In this document: positions 16,332 to 24,525 of the stretch, piece after piece
How the letters are laid out: the number at the start of each line of letters is the position of its first letter
How positions within the stretch are numbered: the first letter of the stretch is position 1
From: Clostridium_B lapidicellarium
GTDB taxonomy: Bacteria; Bacillota; Clostridia; Clostridiales; Clostridiaceae
Assembly: GCF_041224415.1 (NCBI RefSeq)
Contig: NZ_JBGFFE010000001.1
Location: forward strand, 186,001 to 250,000
Length of the DNA stretch: 64,000 nucleotides
Direction of reading: 5' to 3'
The notes under the pieces: model-generated
What the model was told of the DNA's origin: nothing
What the model saw: only the letters and a program-made list of their open reading frames with translations
Database searches by the model: none
Translations under genes and position numbers: made by a program

Positions 16332-17093
16332 TTACATCCTGACTGGAACATCCCTGTCCTTAAGATACTGTTTGACATCACAAACAGTAAGTTCTCCATA
16401 GTGAAACAGTGAAGCCGCCAGCGCCGCATCTGCACCCGTCTCATTGAACACACGATAAAAATCCTTTAGAGAACCGCATCCTCCGGAAGCTATTACGGGA
16501 ATATTTACGGCACTGCATACGGCTCTGGTAAGTTCTATGTCATATCCACCTTCAGTGCCATCTGCATCCATACTCGTCAAGAGCACCTCTCCCGCTCCCA
16601 GGCTTTCCGCTTTTTTAATCCACTCTACTGCGTCCATGCCGGTATTTTCCCTGCCGCCTTCTACAAACACGTCCCACCCTTTTTTATTCTTCCTCTTTTT
16701 AGCATCCACTGCCACTACCACGCACTGGGAACCAAATTTATCCGCAGCTTCATATATCAATCCTGGGTTTTTTACAGCAGAAGAATTTACTGAAATCTTA
16801 TCGGCTCCTGCCCTGAGTATGTTCTTAAAATCATCTAAGCTGGATATTCCACCGCCCACCGTAAGGGGGATAAATACTTTTTCAGCTGTTTTCTCCACCA
16901 GATTCACTATTGTCTTCCTTTTTTCATGAGTGGCCGTAATATCCAAAAATACTATCTCATCTGCCCCCTGCTTGTCGTAGTGCTGGGCTATTTTCACAGG
17001 ATCTCCCACATCCTGCAGGTCAACAAAATTTATTCCCTTGACAACCTTGCCCATGTCAACATCCAGGCAGGGAATTATTCTTTTGGTAAGCAA
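16332..17093 (-). CDS. hisF: Imidazole glycerol phosphate synthase, cyclase subunit
   Basis: HisF is the (beta/alpha)8 cyclase half of IGP synthase; with ammonia from HisH it makes imidazole glycerol phosphate and AICAR. The 253-residue protein has KRIIPCLDVDMGKVVKG at the start with the catalytic Asp11, PLTVGGGISS and ITSMDADGT-like LTSMDADGTEGG with the second catalytic Asp, and IPVIASGGCGS. The start is TTG at 17093 with GGGGTG upstream; an ATG three bases away is out of frame. It overlaps closely with the end of hisC. Confidence 0.97.
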   Translation of the reverse strand: MLTKRIIPCLDVDMGKVVKGINFVDLQDVGDPVKIAQHYDKQGADEIVFLDITATHEKRKTIVNLVEKTAEKVFIPLTVGGGISSLDDFKNILRAGADKISVNSSAVKNPGLIYEAADKFGSQCVVVAVDAKKRKNKKGWDVFVEGGRENTGMDAVEWIKKAESLGAGEVLLTSMDADGTEGGYDIELTRAVCSAVNIPVIASGGCGSLKDFYRVFNETGADAALAASLFHYGELTVCDVKQYLKDRDVPVRM

Positions 17094-17096
17094 GCA

Positions 17097-18164
17097 TTAC
17101 ACCCCTTTCCCTATAATTTCCTTGACTTTTTCTATAAAAACATTCATATCATTATCCGAGCCTATGGTCACTCTCATGTAATTGTCTATTCTATCTTTAT
17201 CAAAATACCTTACAAGAACACCTTTTTCCCTTAATTTTGCAAAGAGTTCCCTGGCGGCAAAGAGAGGATGAGTTATAAATATAAAGTTTGATTTTGAAGG
17301 TATGACTTTAAACCCCAGCTTCTCCAGCCGTCTTACGGTTGTTTCCCTTGTACTTACTATTTTTCCCACACATTCTTCAAAATACTTCTCATCTTCCATG
17401 GCAGCTACTGCAGCAGCATTTGAAACTCTGTTTACAGTATAGGAGTTAAAAGAATTTTTTATTCTGTTGAGCCCCTCAATAAGCTCCTCCTGCCCCAGTG
17501 CAAATCCCACACGGAGCCCGGCTAGAGAGCGGGATTTGGATAAGGTCTGCACTACCAGCAAGTTGGGATAATCCTTTATAAGGCCAACCACGGAGTTTCC
17601 TCCAAAATCCACATAGGCTTCATCTATTATGACTACCCTATCTCTGTTATTTTTTAAAATTTCCCTTATTTTCTCGGTATCCATGCACCTTCCCGTAGGA
17701 GCATTCGGATTTGGAAATACCACTCCACCATTTGATTTCAGGAATTCTTCAACCGGAATCGAAAAATCTTCATTCAGCTTTGCCAATCTGTACTTTATAC
17801 CATACAGGCCGGCATATACGGGATAAAAGCTGTAGCTAACATCCGGAAATACTATGGCTTCATCTCCATTAAAGAATGCCAGAAAAGACATCGCCAAAAC
17901 TTCATCGGAGCCGTTTCCCACAAAAACCTGATCACTTCTCAAACCGTAATAGGAGGAAATAGTTTTTCTAAGCCTGTCACAGTTCGGATCCGGATACAAC
18001 CTGATATCTTCATCTGCCGCACTTTTTATGGCATTTAACACTTTGGGCGACGGTGCATAAGGACTTTCATTGGTGTTTAATTTTATATATTTTTTGTCTT
18101 TAGGCTGTTCACCGCACACATAGGGTGTTATGCTTTCTGTAGTTTTACTCCAGTACTTGCCCAT
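17097..18164 (-). CDS. hisC: Histidinol-phosphate aminotransferase
   Basis: HisC is a fold-type I PLP aminotransferase that converts imidazole acetol phosphate to histidinol phosphate. The 355-residue protein has NTNESPYAPSP near the N-terminus, the cofactor-contacting FPNPNAPTGR, IDEAYVDF and the PLP lysine motif TLSKSRSLAGLRVGFALG. It lies between hisA and hisF, an order seen in several clostridia. The start ATG at 18164 is preceded by a ribosome site after the end of hisA. Confidence 0.96.
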   Translation of the reverse strand: MGKYWSKTTESITPYVCGEQPKDKKYIKLNTNESPYAPSPKVLNAIKSAADEDIRLYPDPNCDRLRKTISSYYGLRSDQVFVGNGSDEVLAMSFLAFFNGDEAIVFPDVSYSFYPVYAGLYGIKYRLAKLNEDFSIPVEEFLKSNGGVVFPNPNAPTGRCMDTEKIREILKNNRDRVVIIDEAYVDFGGNSVVGLIKDYPNLLVVQTLSKSRSLAGLRVGFALGQEELIEGLNRIKNSFNSYTVNRVSNAAAVAAMEDEKYFEECVGKIVSTRETTVRRLEKLGFKVIPSKSNFIFITHPLFAARELFAKLREKGVLVRYFDKDRIDNYMRVTIGSDNDMNVFIEKVKEIIGKGV

Positions 18165-18186
18165 AATTTATCACCTTCTATTAATT

Positions 18187-18900
18187 TTACCTGAATAATT
18201 CTATAGAACTTTTTAAATCTATATTTCCTGCATACAGGGCCTTGCCTACAATTGCTCCATATATGCCCATTTTATCTATGTTCTGTAAATCCTCTATGTT
18301 CTTAATCCCACCAGAAGCTATTATTCTACAGCTGACGGAATTTTGAATTTTTGAAAGCTGTTTTAGACTGGGTCCCCCAAGGGTTCCATCTTTACTTATG
18401 TCCGTAAATATAATGGTTTTAACTCCTATATACTCCATCTGCCTTGCAAAATCCGTATACTCCACATTACTTATATTTGTCCAGCCATTTACTGCAACTT
18501 TTTCATCTTTTGCATCTATTCCCACGGCTATTTTCCCGTCATATTTTTTTACAGCATCTTTTACAAATCCGGGATCTTTTAAAGCTGCAGTCCCAAGTAT
18601 CACTCTTGATACCCCAAGTTGTACAAGACTTTCCACGGTACTCAAATTCCTTATACCTCCTCCAAGTTCCACTGGAATCTGAGATGTTTTTATAACTTCT
18701 GATATAGCTTCTTTATTTTTTATCTTTCCATCAAGAGCCCCGTCCAAATCAACCATATGGATATACTCTGCACCGGCTTTTTTAAAATCCAGCGCTATCT
18801 TTACCGGATCATCCCCCACCACATCCAATTTTTCAAATTTACCCTGATACAGCCTGACACATTTGCCGTTTTTCAAGTCTATTGCCGGAAGTATCAACAT
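18187..18900 (-). CDS. hisA: ProFAR isomerase (phosphoribosylformimino-AICAR-P isomerase)
   Basis: HisA isomerises ProFAR to PRFAR. The 237-residue barrel begins MLILPAIDLKNGKCVRLYQG, with catalytic Asp8 in the first strand, ELGGGIRN in the first phosphate-binding half and DISKDGTLGGPS with the second catalytic Asp, then IIASGGIKN. It is homologous to HisF in the same operon. Spacing to hisC downstream is 22 bases. Confidence 0.97.
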   Translation of the reverse strand: MLILPAIDLKNGKCVRLYQGKFEKLDVVGDDPVKIALDFKKAGAEYIHMVDLDGALDGKIKNKEAISEVIKTSQIPVELGGGIRNLSTVESLVQLGVSRVILGTAALKDPGFVKDAVKKYDGKIAVGIDAKDEKVAVNGWTNISNVEYTDFARQMEYIGVKTIIFTDISKDGTLGGPSLKQLSKIQNSVSCRIIASGGIKNIEDLQNIDKMGIYGAIVGKALYAGNIDLKSSIELFR

Positions 18901-18929
18901 ACTAGAATTCCTCCTCAGATCTCTACAGT

Positions 18930-19538
18930 TTAAACTGTCATATCTATAAAATTTTTTAATATTCTCATACCTACACTGCCGCTTTTTTCCGGGTGAAATT
19001 GAGTTCCATAGACGCTGCCCCTATTGACTACGGCAGGTATATCTACCTCTCCGTAGACGCTGTGGGCACTTAAATCTCCGCCGAATTTAAGTTTTCCATA
19101 ATAGGAATGCACAAAATACACATAACTATTCTCCGGAATACCCTTTAAAATTTCACATTGCCTGTCAATTATCAAATTATTCCATCCCATATGGGGTATT
19201 TTTATATCTCCATGCAGTTTGACTATTTTCCCCCATATAAGTCCAAGTCCTTCACACTCTTCTATTTCCTCTCCAGCATCAAACAAGAGCTGCATGCCAA
19301 GGCATATTCCAATAAGAGGTTTTCCTCTTTCAGATTCTTCTTTCAGGATTTTGTCCAAATTCCTTTTTCTTAAATTTTTCATGGCCTCGGGAAAAGCACC
19401 CACCCCGGGGAGTATAATTCCACTGCTGTTTTTTATTTCACATTCATCTGAAGTTATCTTATTATCCGCCCCAATATAATCAAGTGCTTTTTGAACGCTC
19501 TTCAAATTTCCCATGCCATAATCCACAATACAGATCAA
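18930..19538 (-). CDS. hisH: Imidazole glycerol phosphate synthase, glutaminase subunit
   Basis: HisH is the class I glutamine amidotransferase subunit that feeds ammonia to HisF. The 202-residue protein begins IVDYGMGNLKSVQKAL; the nucleophile elbow PLIGICLGMQLLFD carries the catalytic Cys, and GTQFHPEKSG carries the His-Glu pair. Its partner hisF is three genes downstream in the same operon. The ribosome region follows the short repeated TTTACA-type spacer. Confidence 0.97.
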   Translation of the reverse strand: MICIVDYGMGNLKSVQKALDYIGADNKITSDECEIKNSSGIILPGVGAFPEAMKNLRKRNLDKILKEESERGKPLIGICLGMQLLFDAGEEIEECEGLGLIWGKIVKLHGDIKIPHMGWNNLIIDRQCEILKGIPENSYVYFVHSYYGKLKFGGDLSAHSVYGEVDIPAVVNRGSVYGTQFHPEKSGSVGMRILKNFIDMTV

Positions 19539-19549
19539 TTTAAAACCAC

Positions 19550-19581
19550 CTTTTTACAATTTACAATTTACAGTTTACAGT
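19550..19581. repeat. Short TTTACA(A/G)TT spacer repeat
   Basis: The hisB-hisH spacer consists of tandem near-copies of TTTACAATT/TTTACAGTT. The same units recur at 42476-42536. The unit is too short and degenerate to call a mobile element; it may be an intergenic microrepeat of this genome. Confidence 0.5.
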
Positions 19582-20166
19582 TCAAAGGCTGCCTTTGGTA
19601 GACATTACCCCTTTTATACTTCTGTCCACAGTCACTGCCTCTCTAAATGCATGCCCAAAAGCTTTAAATATTCCCTCTATCATATGGTGTGTGTTTCTAC
19701 CATAAAGCACCTTTACATGAAGTGTCATATCTGCGTTAAAAGCCAGGGCCCTAAAAAACTCTTCCACAAGTTCCGTATCCATCTGTCCAACCTTTTCGGC
19801 GGGAAAATCGGCGTCAAATACAAGATACGGCCTCCCGCTTAAATCCACGCATACCATAGATAAGCTTTCATCCATAGGTACAAAAAACGTACCGTATCTC
19901 TTTATATTTCTTTTATTTCCCAGGGCATTTTCTATACATTTTCCCAGGACAATTCCCGTATCCTCCACGGTGTGGTGAAAATCCACATCCAGATCACCTT
20001 TTGCCAGTACATCCAAATCCACTGTTCCATGTTTTGCCGCCAGAGAAAGCATATGATTAAAAAAACCTATTCCCGTATTCACATGATTCTCTCCGCTGCC
20101 GTCCAGATCTATTTTTATCTGTATATCTGTTTCAAGGGTTTGCCTGGAAATCTTTCCTACTCTCAT
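19582..20166 (-). CDS. hisB: Imidazoleglycerol-phosphate dehydratase
   Basis: HisB dehydrates imidazole glycerol phosphate. The 194-residue protein is the monofunctional form, without the N-terminal phosphatase of E. coli HisB. The two repeated Mn-binding motifs are visible: GIGFFNHMLSLAAKHG with DVDFHHTVED, and the second half VEEFFRALAFNADMTLHVKVLYGRNTHHMIE. The short form explains the need for a separate histidinol phosphatase. It starts with ATG at 20166, close behind hisD. Confidence 0.97.
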   Translation of the reverse strand: MRVGKISRQTLETDIQIKIDLDGSGENHVNTGIGFFNHMLSLAAKHGTVDLDVLAKGDLDVDFHHTVEDTGIVLGKCIENALGNKRNIKRYGTFFVPMDESLSMVCVDLSGRPYLVFDADFPAEKVGQMDTELVEEFFRALAFNADMTLHVKVLYGRNTHHMIEGIFKAFGHAFREAVTVDRSIKGVMSTKGSL

Positions 20167-20189
20167 AAAAATGTCCTCCTCCTTATCTG

Positions 20190-21497
20190 TTATCCTTCCA
20201 TTCTGACTTTTATGGAATTTGCATGAGCCGTAAGCCCTTCTGATCTGGCAAGTTCCATTATATCGCCGCTTACTTTCAGAAGTGACTTTTTAGAATAGTG
20301 GGTAAAGCTGAATTTTTTTATAAAATCATCCACTGAAAGGGGTGAGAAAAACTTTGCTGTCCCGCCAGTTGGAAGTATATGGTTCGGACCTGCCATGTAA
20401 TCCCCGAGAGGTTCCGGTGAAAAGTTTCCCATAAACACCGAACCCGCATTTTTAACTTCCCCCAATATTGAAAATGGATCTGATATACACAGTTCCAAGT
20501 GCTCTGGTGCTATCCTGTTGGCCAAATCTACACCTTCCTCTACACTGCTAACTACAAACACAGCACCTCTGTTTTTCAAAGACTGCAGTATAATGTCCTT
20601 TCTCTCAAGGGTTCCTATCTGTTTTACAAGTTCTTCCTTTACTTTGAGAGCTAATTTTTCAGAAGTCACGGCCAGCACTGCAGATGCAAGCACATCATGT
20701 TCTGCCTGGGACATCATATCTGCGGCTAAATAACGTGGATCTGCACTTTTATCTGCAATTATGAATATTTCACTCGGACCCGCTATCATATCTATATCTA
20801 CAAAACCATATACGCTTTTTTTAGCCATGGCCACATATATATTTCCCGGGCCAACTATTTTATCAACCTTACAGATCGTCTCAGTACCAAAAGCCAATGC
20901 ACCTATGGCCTGAGCCCCGCCGGCCTTATAAATTTTATTTACCCCTGCCAAATCTGCAGCTGCCAAAATTTTAGGATTTACAGTTCCATCCTTCAATGGC
21001 GGTGTAACCATGGTAATGTCCCTGACTCCTGCAACTTTGGCAGGAAGGGCGTTCATAAGTACAGAAGAGGGATACGCAGCCGTACCTCCTGGTACATATA
21101 TGCCTACTTTCTCTAATGGCCTGACCTGCTGCCCCAATATCACCCCATTGTCACCGGTAACCATCCAGGAATTTCTCTTCTGCCTTTCATGGAAGAAAAT
21201 TATATTTTTAGCTGCCGCCTTCAATGCTTTTATAAATTTACTCCCTGAAGCTTCATAGGCGTCTTTTATTTCTCGATCAGTTACAAGAATATTACTTTTG
21301 TTTATTTTTTTACTGTCAAATCTGCCTGTATACTTTATGAGAGCTCTATCTCCATTTTCTCTTATGTCTTTTAATATTCCTCCGACTGTTTCAGTTACAT
21401 TTTGTTGATTTTTTTCTTCTCTATTTCTGAAATTATCCAGGTATTTTTTTCCTTTTTCAGTATTTGCAAATATTATATTTACAATATCATCTGCCAT
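20190..21497 (-). CDS. hisD: Histidinol dehydrogenase
   Basis: HisD oxidises histidinol to histidine in two NAD-dependent steps using zinc. The 435-residue protein shows the family blocks YVPGGTAAYPSSVLMNALPA, GGAQAIGALAFGTETI, KIVGPGNIYVAMAKK, DMIAGPSEI, MSQAEHD and APEHLELC, with the catalytic Glu-His region present. GGAGGAG precedes the ATG at 21497. It is the third gene of the operon. Confidence 0.98.
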   Translation of the reverse strand: MADDIVNIIFANTEKGKKYLDNFRNREEKNQQNVTETVGGILKDIRENGDRALIKYTGRFDSKKINKSNILVTDREIKDAYEASGSKFIKALKAAAKNIIFFHERQKRNSWMVTGDNGVILGQQVRPLEKVGIYVPGGTAAYPSSVLMNALPAKVAGVRDITMVTPPLKDGTVNPKILAAADLAGVNKIYKAGGAQAIGALAFGTETICKVDKIVGPGNIYVAMAKKSVYGFVDIDMIAGPSEIFIIADKSADPRYLAADMMSQAEHDVLASAVLAVTSEKLALKVKEELVKQIGTLERKDIILQSLKNRGAVFVVSSVEEGVDLANRIAPEHLELCISDPFSILGEVKNAGSVFMGNFSPEPLGDYMAGPNHILPTGGTAKFFSPLSVDDFIKKFSFTHYSKKSLLKVSGDIMELARSEGLTAHANSIKVRMEG

Positions 21498-21507
21498 TGT
21501 TCTCCTC

Positions 21508-22167
21508 CTAACTCAAAACCTTTCCTCTGGTATTTACCTGTATTTGGACTCTATCTATTATTGTCTGTATCTCACTTTTTTTCATCTTCATGCTGGCCAC
21601 ATTGACTACCATCCTGGCACTTATGCTGCATATGTCCTTGTAAATAACAAGCCCGTTCTCCCTCAAGGTGTTTCCTGTCTCAACTATATCAACTATAGCG
21701 TCCGAAAGTCCCAGTATAGGAGCCAGTTCCACAGAACCCTCTATCTTTATGATTTCAACATCCTGCCCTAGTTTTCTAAAATAATTTCTGGCTACATTCG
21801 GGTATTTCGTCGCAACTTTCTTCCTGTTGTAGCCGGAATAGAAATTGGAATTCTTGGGACCAGCCAGTGAAAACTTACACCGCCCGAATCCAAGATCCAG
21901 TACTTCATAAAAATTCTTATTCTGTTCAAGAAGTGTGTCTTTTCCCACTATTCCCATATCGACCACTCCATGTTCTATATAGGTGAGTACATCTTGAGCT
22001 TTTACCAGAACAAAATCTATATTATCCTTATAATCGTGAAATATAAGCTTTCTGCCCTTGTTCATAATTGCACTGCAGTCTATGTGTGCCCTCTGGAACA
22101 TATTAACTGCCTCTTTTTCAATTCTCCCTTTAGTTAGAGCTATTCGCACTTTTTTCACATTTACCAT
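21508..22167 (-). CDS. hisG: ATP phosphoribosyltransferase, short form
   Basis: HisG makes phosphoribosyl-ATP from ATP and PRPP, the committed step. The 219-residue protein is the short form, which lacks the C-terminal regulatory domain and works with HisZ. KKVRIALTKGRIEKEA opens the protein and the PRPP loop DAIVDIVETGNTLREN lies near residue 165. Its start codon directly abuts the hisZ stop (TAAATG), fitting tight co-expression of the two subunits. Confidence 0.97.
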   Translation of the reverse strand: MVNVKKVRIALTKGRIEKEAVNMFQRAHIDCSAIMNKGRKLIFHDYKDNIDFVLVKAQDVLTYIEHGVVDMGIVGKDTLLEQNKNFYEVLDLGFGRCKFSLAGPKNSNFYSGYNRKKVATKYPNVARNYFRKLGQDVEIIKIEGSVELAPILGLSDAIVDIVETGNTLRENGLVIYKDICSISARMVVNVASMKMKKSEIQTIIDRVQIQVNTRGKVLS

Positions 22168-23367
22168 TTAATTTTTTCCATCCCCTATTTTAATAAATTC
22201 CATATCCTTCTCATCTGCATATTTCCTTGCTTCTCTCTCATCATCAATAAGGCTCATTTCTGCAATTATACCGTCATTTCTAAATTTAAGAGCTTTTTCA
22301 TACGCACTTTCAAAATCTTTTTTATCACAGTATATCAGTACTTTTTTATGTATTTCATTACAAAATCCATTACTGAATTCAAGTGCGGCCATTACTCCAT
22401 CCACATCTATGGCAAAACCCACAGCAGGTTCCTCATCTCCAAACTGACCTATCAAATTATCATATCTGCCTCCACTTAATATGTCCTCCCCAAAGCCATG
22501 AGTATAACCTCTGAATATTATCCCGGTATAGTAATCCATATGGTATGCCATACCCAGATCTACGGCCAAATACCTCTCAAGCCCTGTACTTTTTACAGTT
22601 TTATATACTTTTTCAATATCTTCAAGACATTTTAAAGCTTCTTCATTGCCGGTAATATCAGCTGCCTTTTCAATTGCCTCCACACCCCCAAAGAGCCCAG
22701 GCAGTTCGCTTAAAATATTAAAAGAATCTTTATCAAGCCTGTCCCTATTTGCACGCAGTATTTTTTTCAGCAATGTAAAATTTTTCATATCTATGCTTTT
22801 TCTCAGCTCCTCTTTTATCTCAGCATCTACATTCAGCGGTTTTACCAGAGCATTAAACAGCTTGGCATGACCAATTTCTATTTTGAAATTTTTAAGGCCG
22901 CAATTCAGAAGGCACGTTATTCCAGTCATTATAACCTCTGCATCTGCAGCAATATTATCCGCCCCTATAATCTCAATACCCGACTGGGTTATTTCACTGT
23001 TTTTCCCTTTCAAACTTTCACTTGCCCTGTATACATTCGAGTTATAGCACAATCTGAGAGGATGAATCACCTTTTCCAGTTTCGTCCCTGCAATTCTTGC
23101 AATAGGCGTAGTCATATCAGCTTTCAGCACCAGGATTCTTCCCTGCCTGTCAATCAATTTGTATATTCTCTCCTGAGGCACTATGGAATTTTTCCCGCTG
23201 AAGGTGTCATAGAATTCCAGGGTAGGAGATTTTACCTCCATGTATCCGCTGGATACATAAATTTTTCTCAATATATTTTCTAAATTTATTTTTTTGCTGC
23301 ATTCTTCAAATAAAATATCCTTTGTTCCGTCAGGTATATACCCCTTCCAATTGCCCATAGAGTCCAC
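22168..23367 (-). CDS. hisZ: ATP phosphoribosyltransferase regulatory subunit
   Basis: HisZ is a catalytically inactive histidyl-tRNA synthetase paralogue that joins short-form HisG and carries its histidine feedback site. The 399-residue protein keeps class II synthetase blocks such as EVKSPTLEFYDTFSGKN, LKADMTTPIARIAGTKL and MDYYTGIIFRGYTHGFGEDILSGGRYDNL, but lacks the anticodon-binding domain of HisRS. As the first gene of the operon it sets the order hisZGDBHACFIE. Confidence 0.95.
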   Translation of the reverse strand: MDSMGNWKGYIPDGTKDILFEECSKKINLENILRKIYVSSGYMEVKSPTLEFYDTFSGKNSIVPQERIYKLIDRQGRILVLKADMTTPIARIAGTKLEKVIHPLRLCYNSNVYRASESLKGKNSEITQSGIEIIGADNIAADAEVIMTGITCLLNCGLKNFKIEIGHAKLFNALVKPLNVDAEIKEELRKSIDMKNFTLLKKILRANRDRLDKDSFNILSELPGLFGGVEAIEKAADITGNEEALKCLEDIEKVYKTVKSTGLERYLAVDLGMAYHMDYYTGIIFRGYTHGFGEDILSGGRYDNLIGQFGDEEPAVGFAIDVDGVMAALEFSNGFCNEIHKKVLIYCDKKDFESAYEKALKFRNDGIIAEMSLIDDEREARKYADEKDMEFIKIGDGKN

Positions 23368-23428
23368 TTCCTTATTTTATCATGCTAATCTTTTAATTCG
23401 GTGAAGTATAAAATTAGCCATTGATGTT

Positions 23429-23457
23429 ATTTTACCAGTTAATTTATAAAATATCAA
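23429..23457 (-). promoter_or_regulatory. Probable his operon promoter
   Basis: TTGATA at 23457-23452 and TAAAAT at 23434-23429 are separated by 17 bases on the minus strand, 60 bases upstream of hisZ. I see no T-box or attenuator hairpin between it and hisZ. Confidence 0.6.
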
Positions 23458-23466
23458 TACAAATAA

Positions 23467-23503
23467 TAAAAAAAAGCGCCAGATATCTGGTGCTTTTTTT
23501 ATA
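23467..23503 (-). terminator. Terminator between degV and the his operon
   Basis: GCGCCAGAT/ATCTGGTGC forms a perfect-but-one-pair stem flanked by A and T runs on both strands. It ends the degV transcript on the minus strand and insulates the his operon. Confidence 0.92.
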
Positions 23504-23515
23504 TAAATCAATAGT

Positions 23516-24385
23516 TTATCTTTTATTTGCAAAAAAACAGAGTGAAAGCATTCCGGACCCGCAATGCGTAGCCATGCCAAGCCCCAGAGGGGCTATGATA
23601 AATTTATTATTGGGAAATTCCCTCTCAAGCACGCTCTTTAGAAAATTTGCATCTTCTGGACAATCCCCATGGGAAATACATATAACCTGTCCTTCAGTAT
23701 TTACTGCCCTCTCTTTAAACCTATCCACTAGATATTTGATCCCCTTTTTTCTTCCTCTAACATTGGCTACATTTTTAAGAGTCCCATCACTGCATATATA
23801 TATTATAGGTTTTACATCTAAAAGAGTTCCTATAACAGCCTTGGAGGAAGATATTCTTCCGCCCTTTTTTAGATGCTTGAGATCTTCCACCATAAACCAG
23901 TAATTTACCTTCAATTTATTTTTCTCCAACCAGTTTACAATTTCATCTTTGCTCTTACCTTCTTCTGCCATTTTATGGGCAACATATACTAAAAGTCCAA
24001 CTCCTATGGAGCCTCCCTTGCTGTCGACTACGGTTATATCCGCATCTTTGAATTCACTGATTACGGATTCCCTTGCCAGCTTTGAACTATTAAGGGTTCC
24101 ACTCAATGCTGAAGACAACCCTATATATATAATCGGTCTCTTTTCTTCCAGTAATTCTTTAAATTTTTCAGCAAATCTGTACTCATTTATCTGAGATGTA
24201 TACGGCATTTCTCCATTTCGCAGTCCGCTGTAAAATTCTTTAAAACTCAAAGATTTCCCAAAGTCGTCTTCATAATCCCTGCTTTTAAAATGACACATCA
24301 GGCCTAAAAATGGAATATTTTTTTCTACCATAAAACTTCTCGGTAAATCACATCCTGCATCAGTCATAATTATAGGTTTAGTCAT
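23516..24385 (-). CDS. DegV family fatty-acid-binding protein
   Basis: A 289-residue DegV (FakB-like) protein, which binds a fatty acid and presents it to a FakA-type kinase in Firmicutes. Hallmarks are PIIMTDAGCDLP at the N-terminus, the YTSQINEYRF stretch, IGLSSALSGTLNSS lining the ligand pocket, and the C-terminal HGDCPEDA. The ATG at 24385 follows GGGGGAGAT; a TTG further upstream overlaps this site. It is monocistronic, with a terminator after it. Which fatty acid it binds cannot be inferred. Confidence 0.9.
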   Translation of the reverse strand: MTKPIIMTDAGCDLPRSFMVEKNIPFLGLMCHFKSRDYEDDFGKSLSFKEFYSGLRNGEMPYTSQINEYRFAEKFKELLEEKRPIIYIGLSSALSGTLNSSKLARESVISEFKDADITVVDSKGGSIGVGLLVYVAHKMAEEGKSKDEIVNWLEKNKLKVNYWFMVEDLKHLKKGGRISSSKAVIGTLLDVKPIIYICSDGTLKNVANVRGRKKGIKYLVDRFKERAVNTEGQVICISHGDCPEDANFLKSVLEREFPNNKFIIAPLGLGMATHCGSGMLSLCFFANKR

Positions 24386-24525
24386 CAATATCTCCCCCAA
24401 TGTAAAATAGGATTAATTTCAACCATTACAGTAAACATTATACAATACTCTGTCAAATTCATAAATCCCTACATCAATACTTTATTGCCATTATAACAAA
24501 AATACCAATTATTTACCATACATAA

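Noticed and set aside
23380..23580. 66-codon minus-strand frame between degV and hisZ
   Set aside because: It spans the degV terminator and the end of degV, and has no ribosome site.
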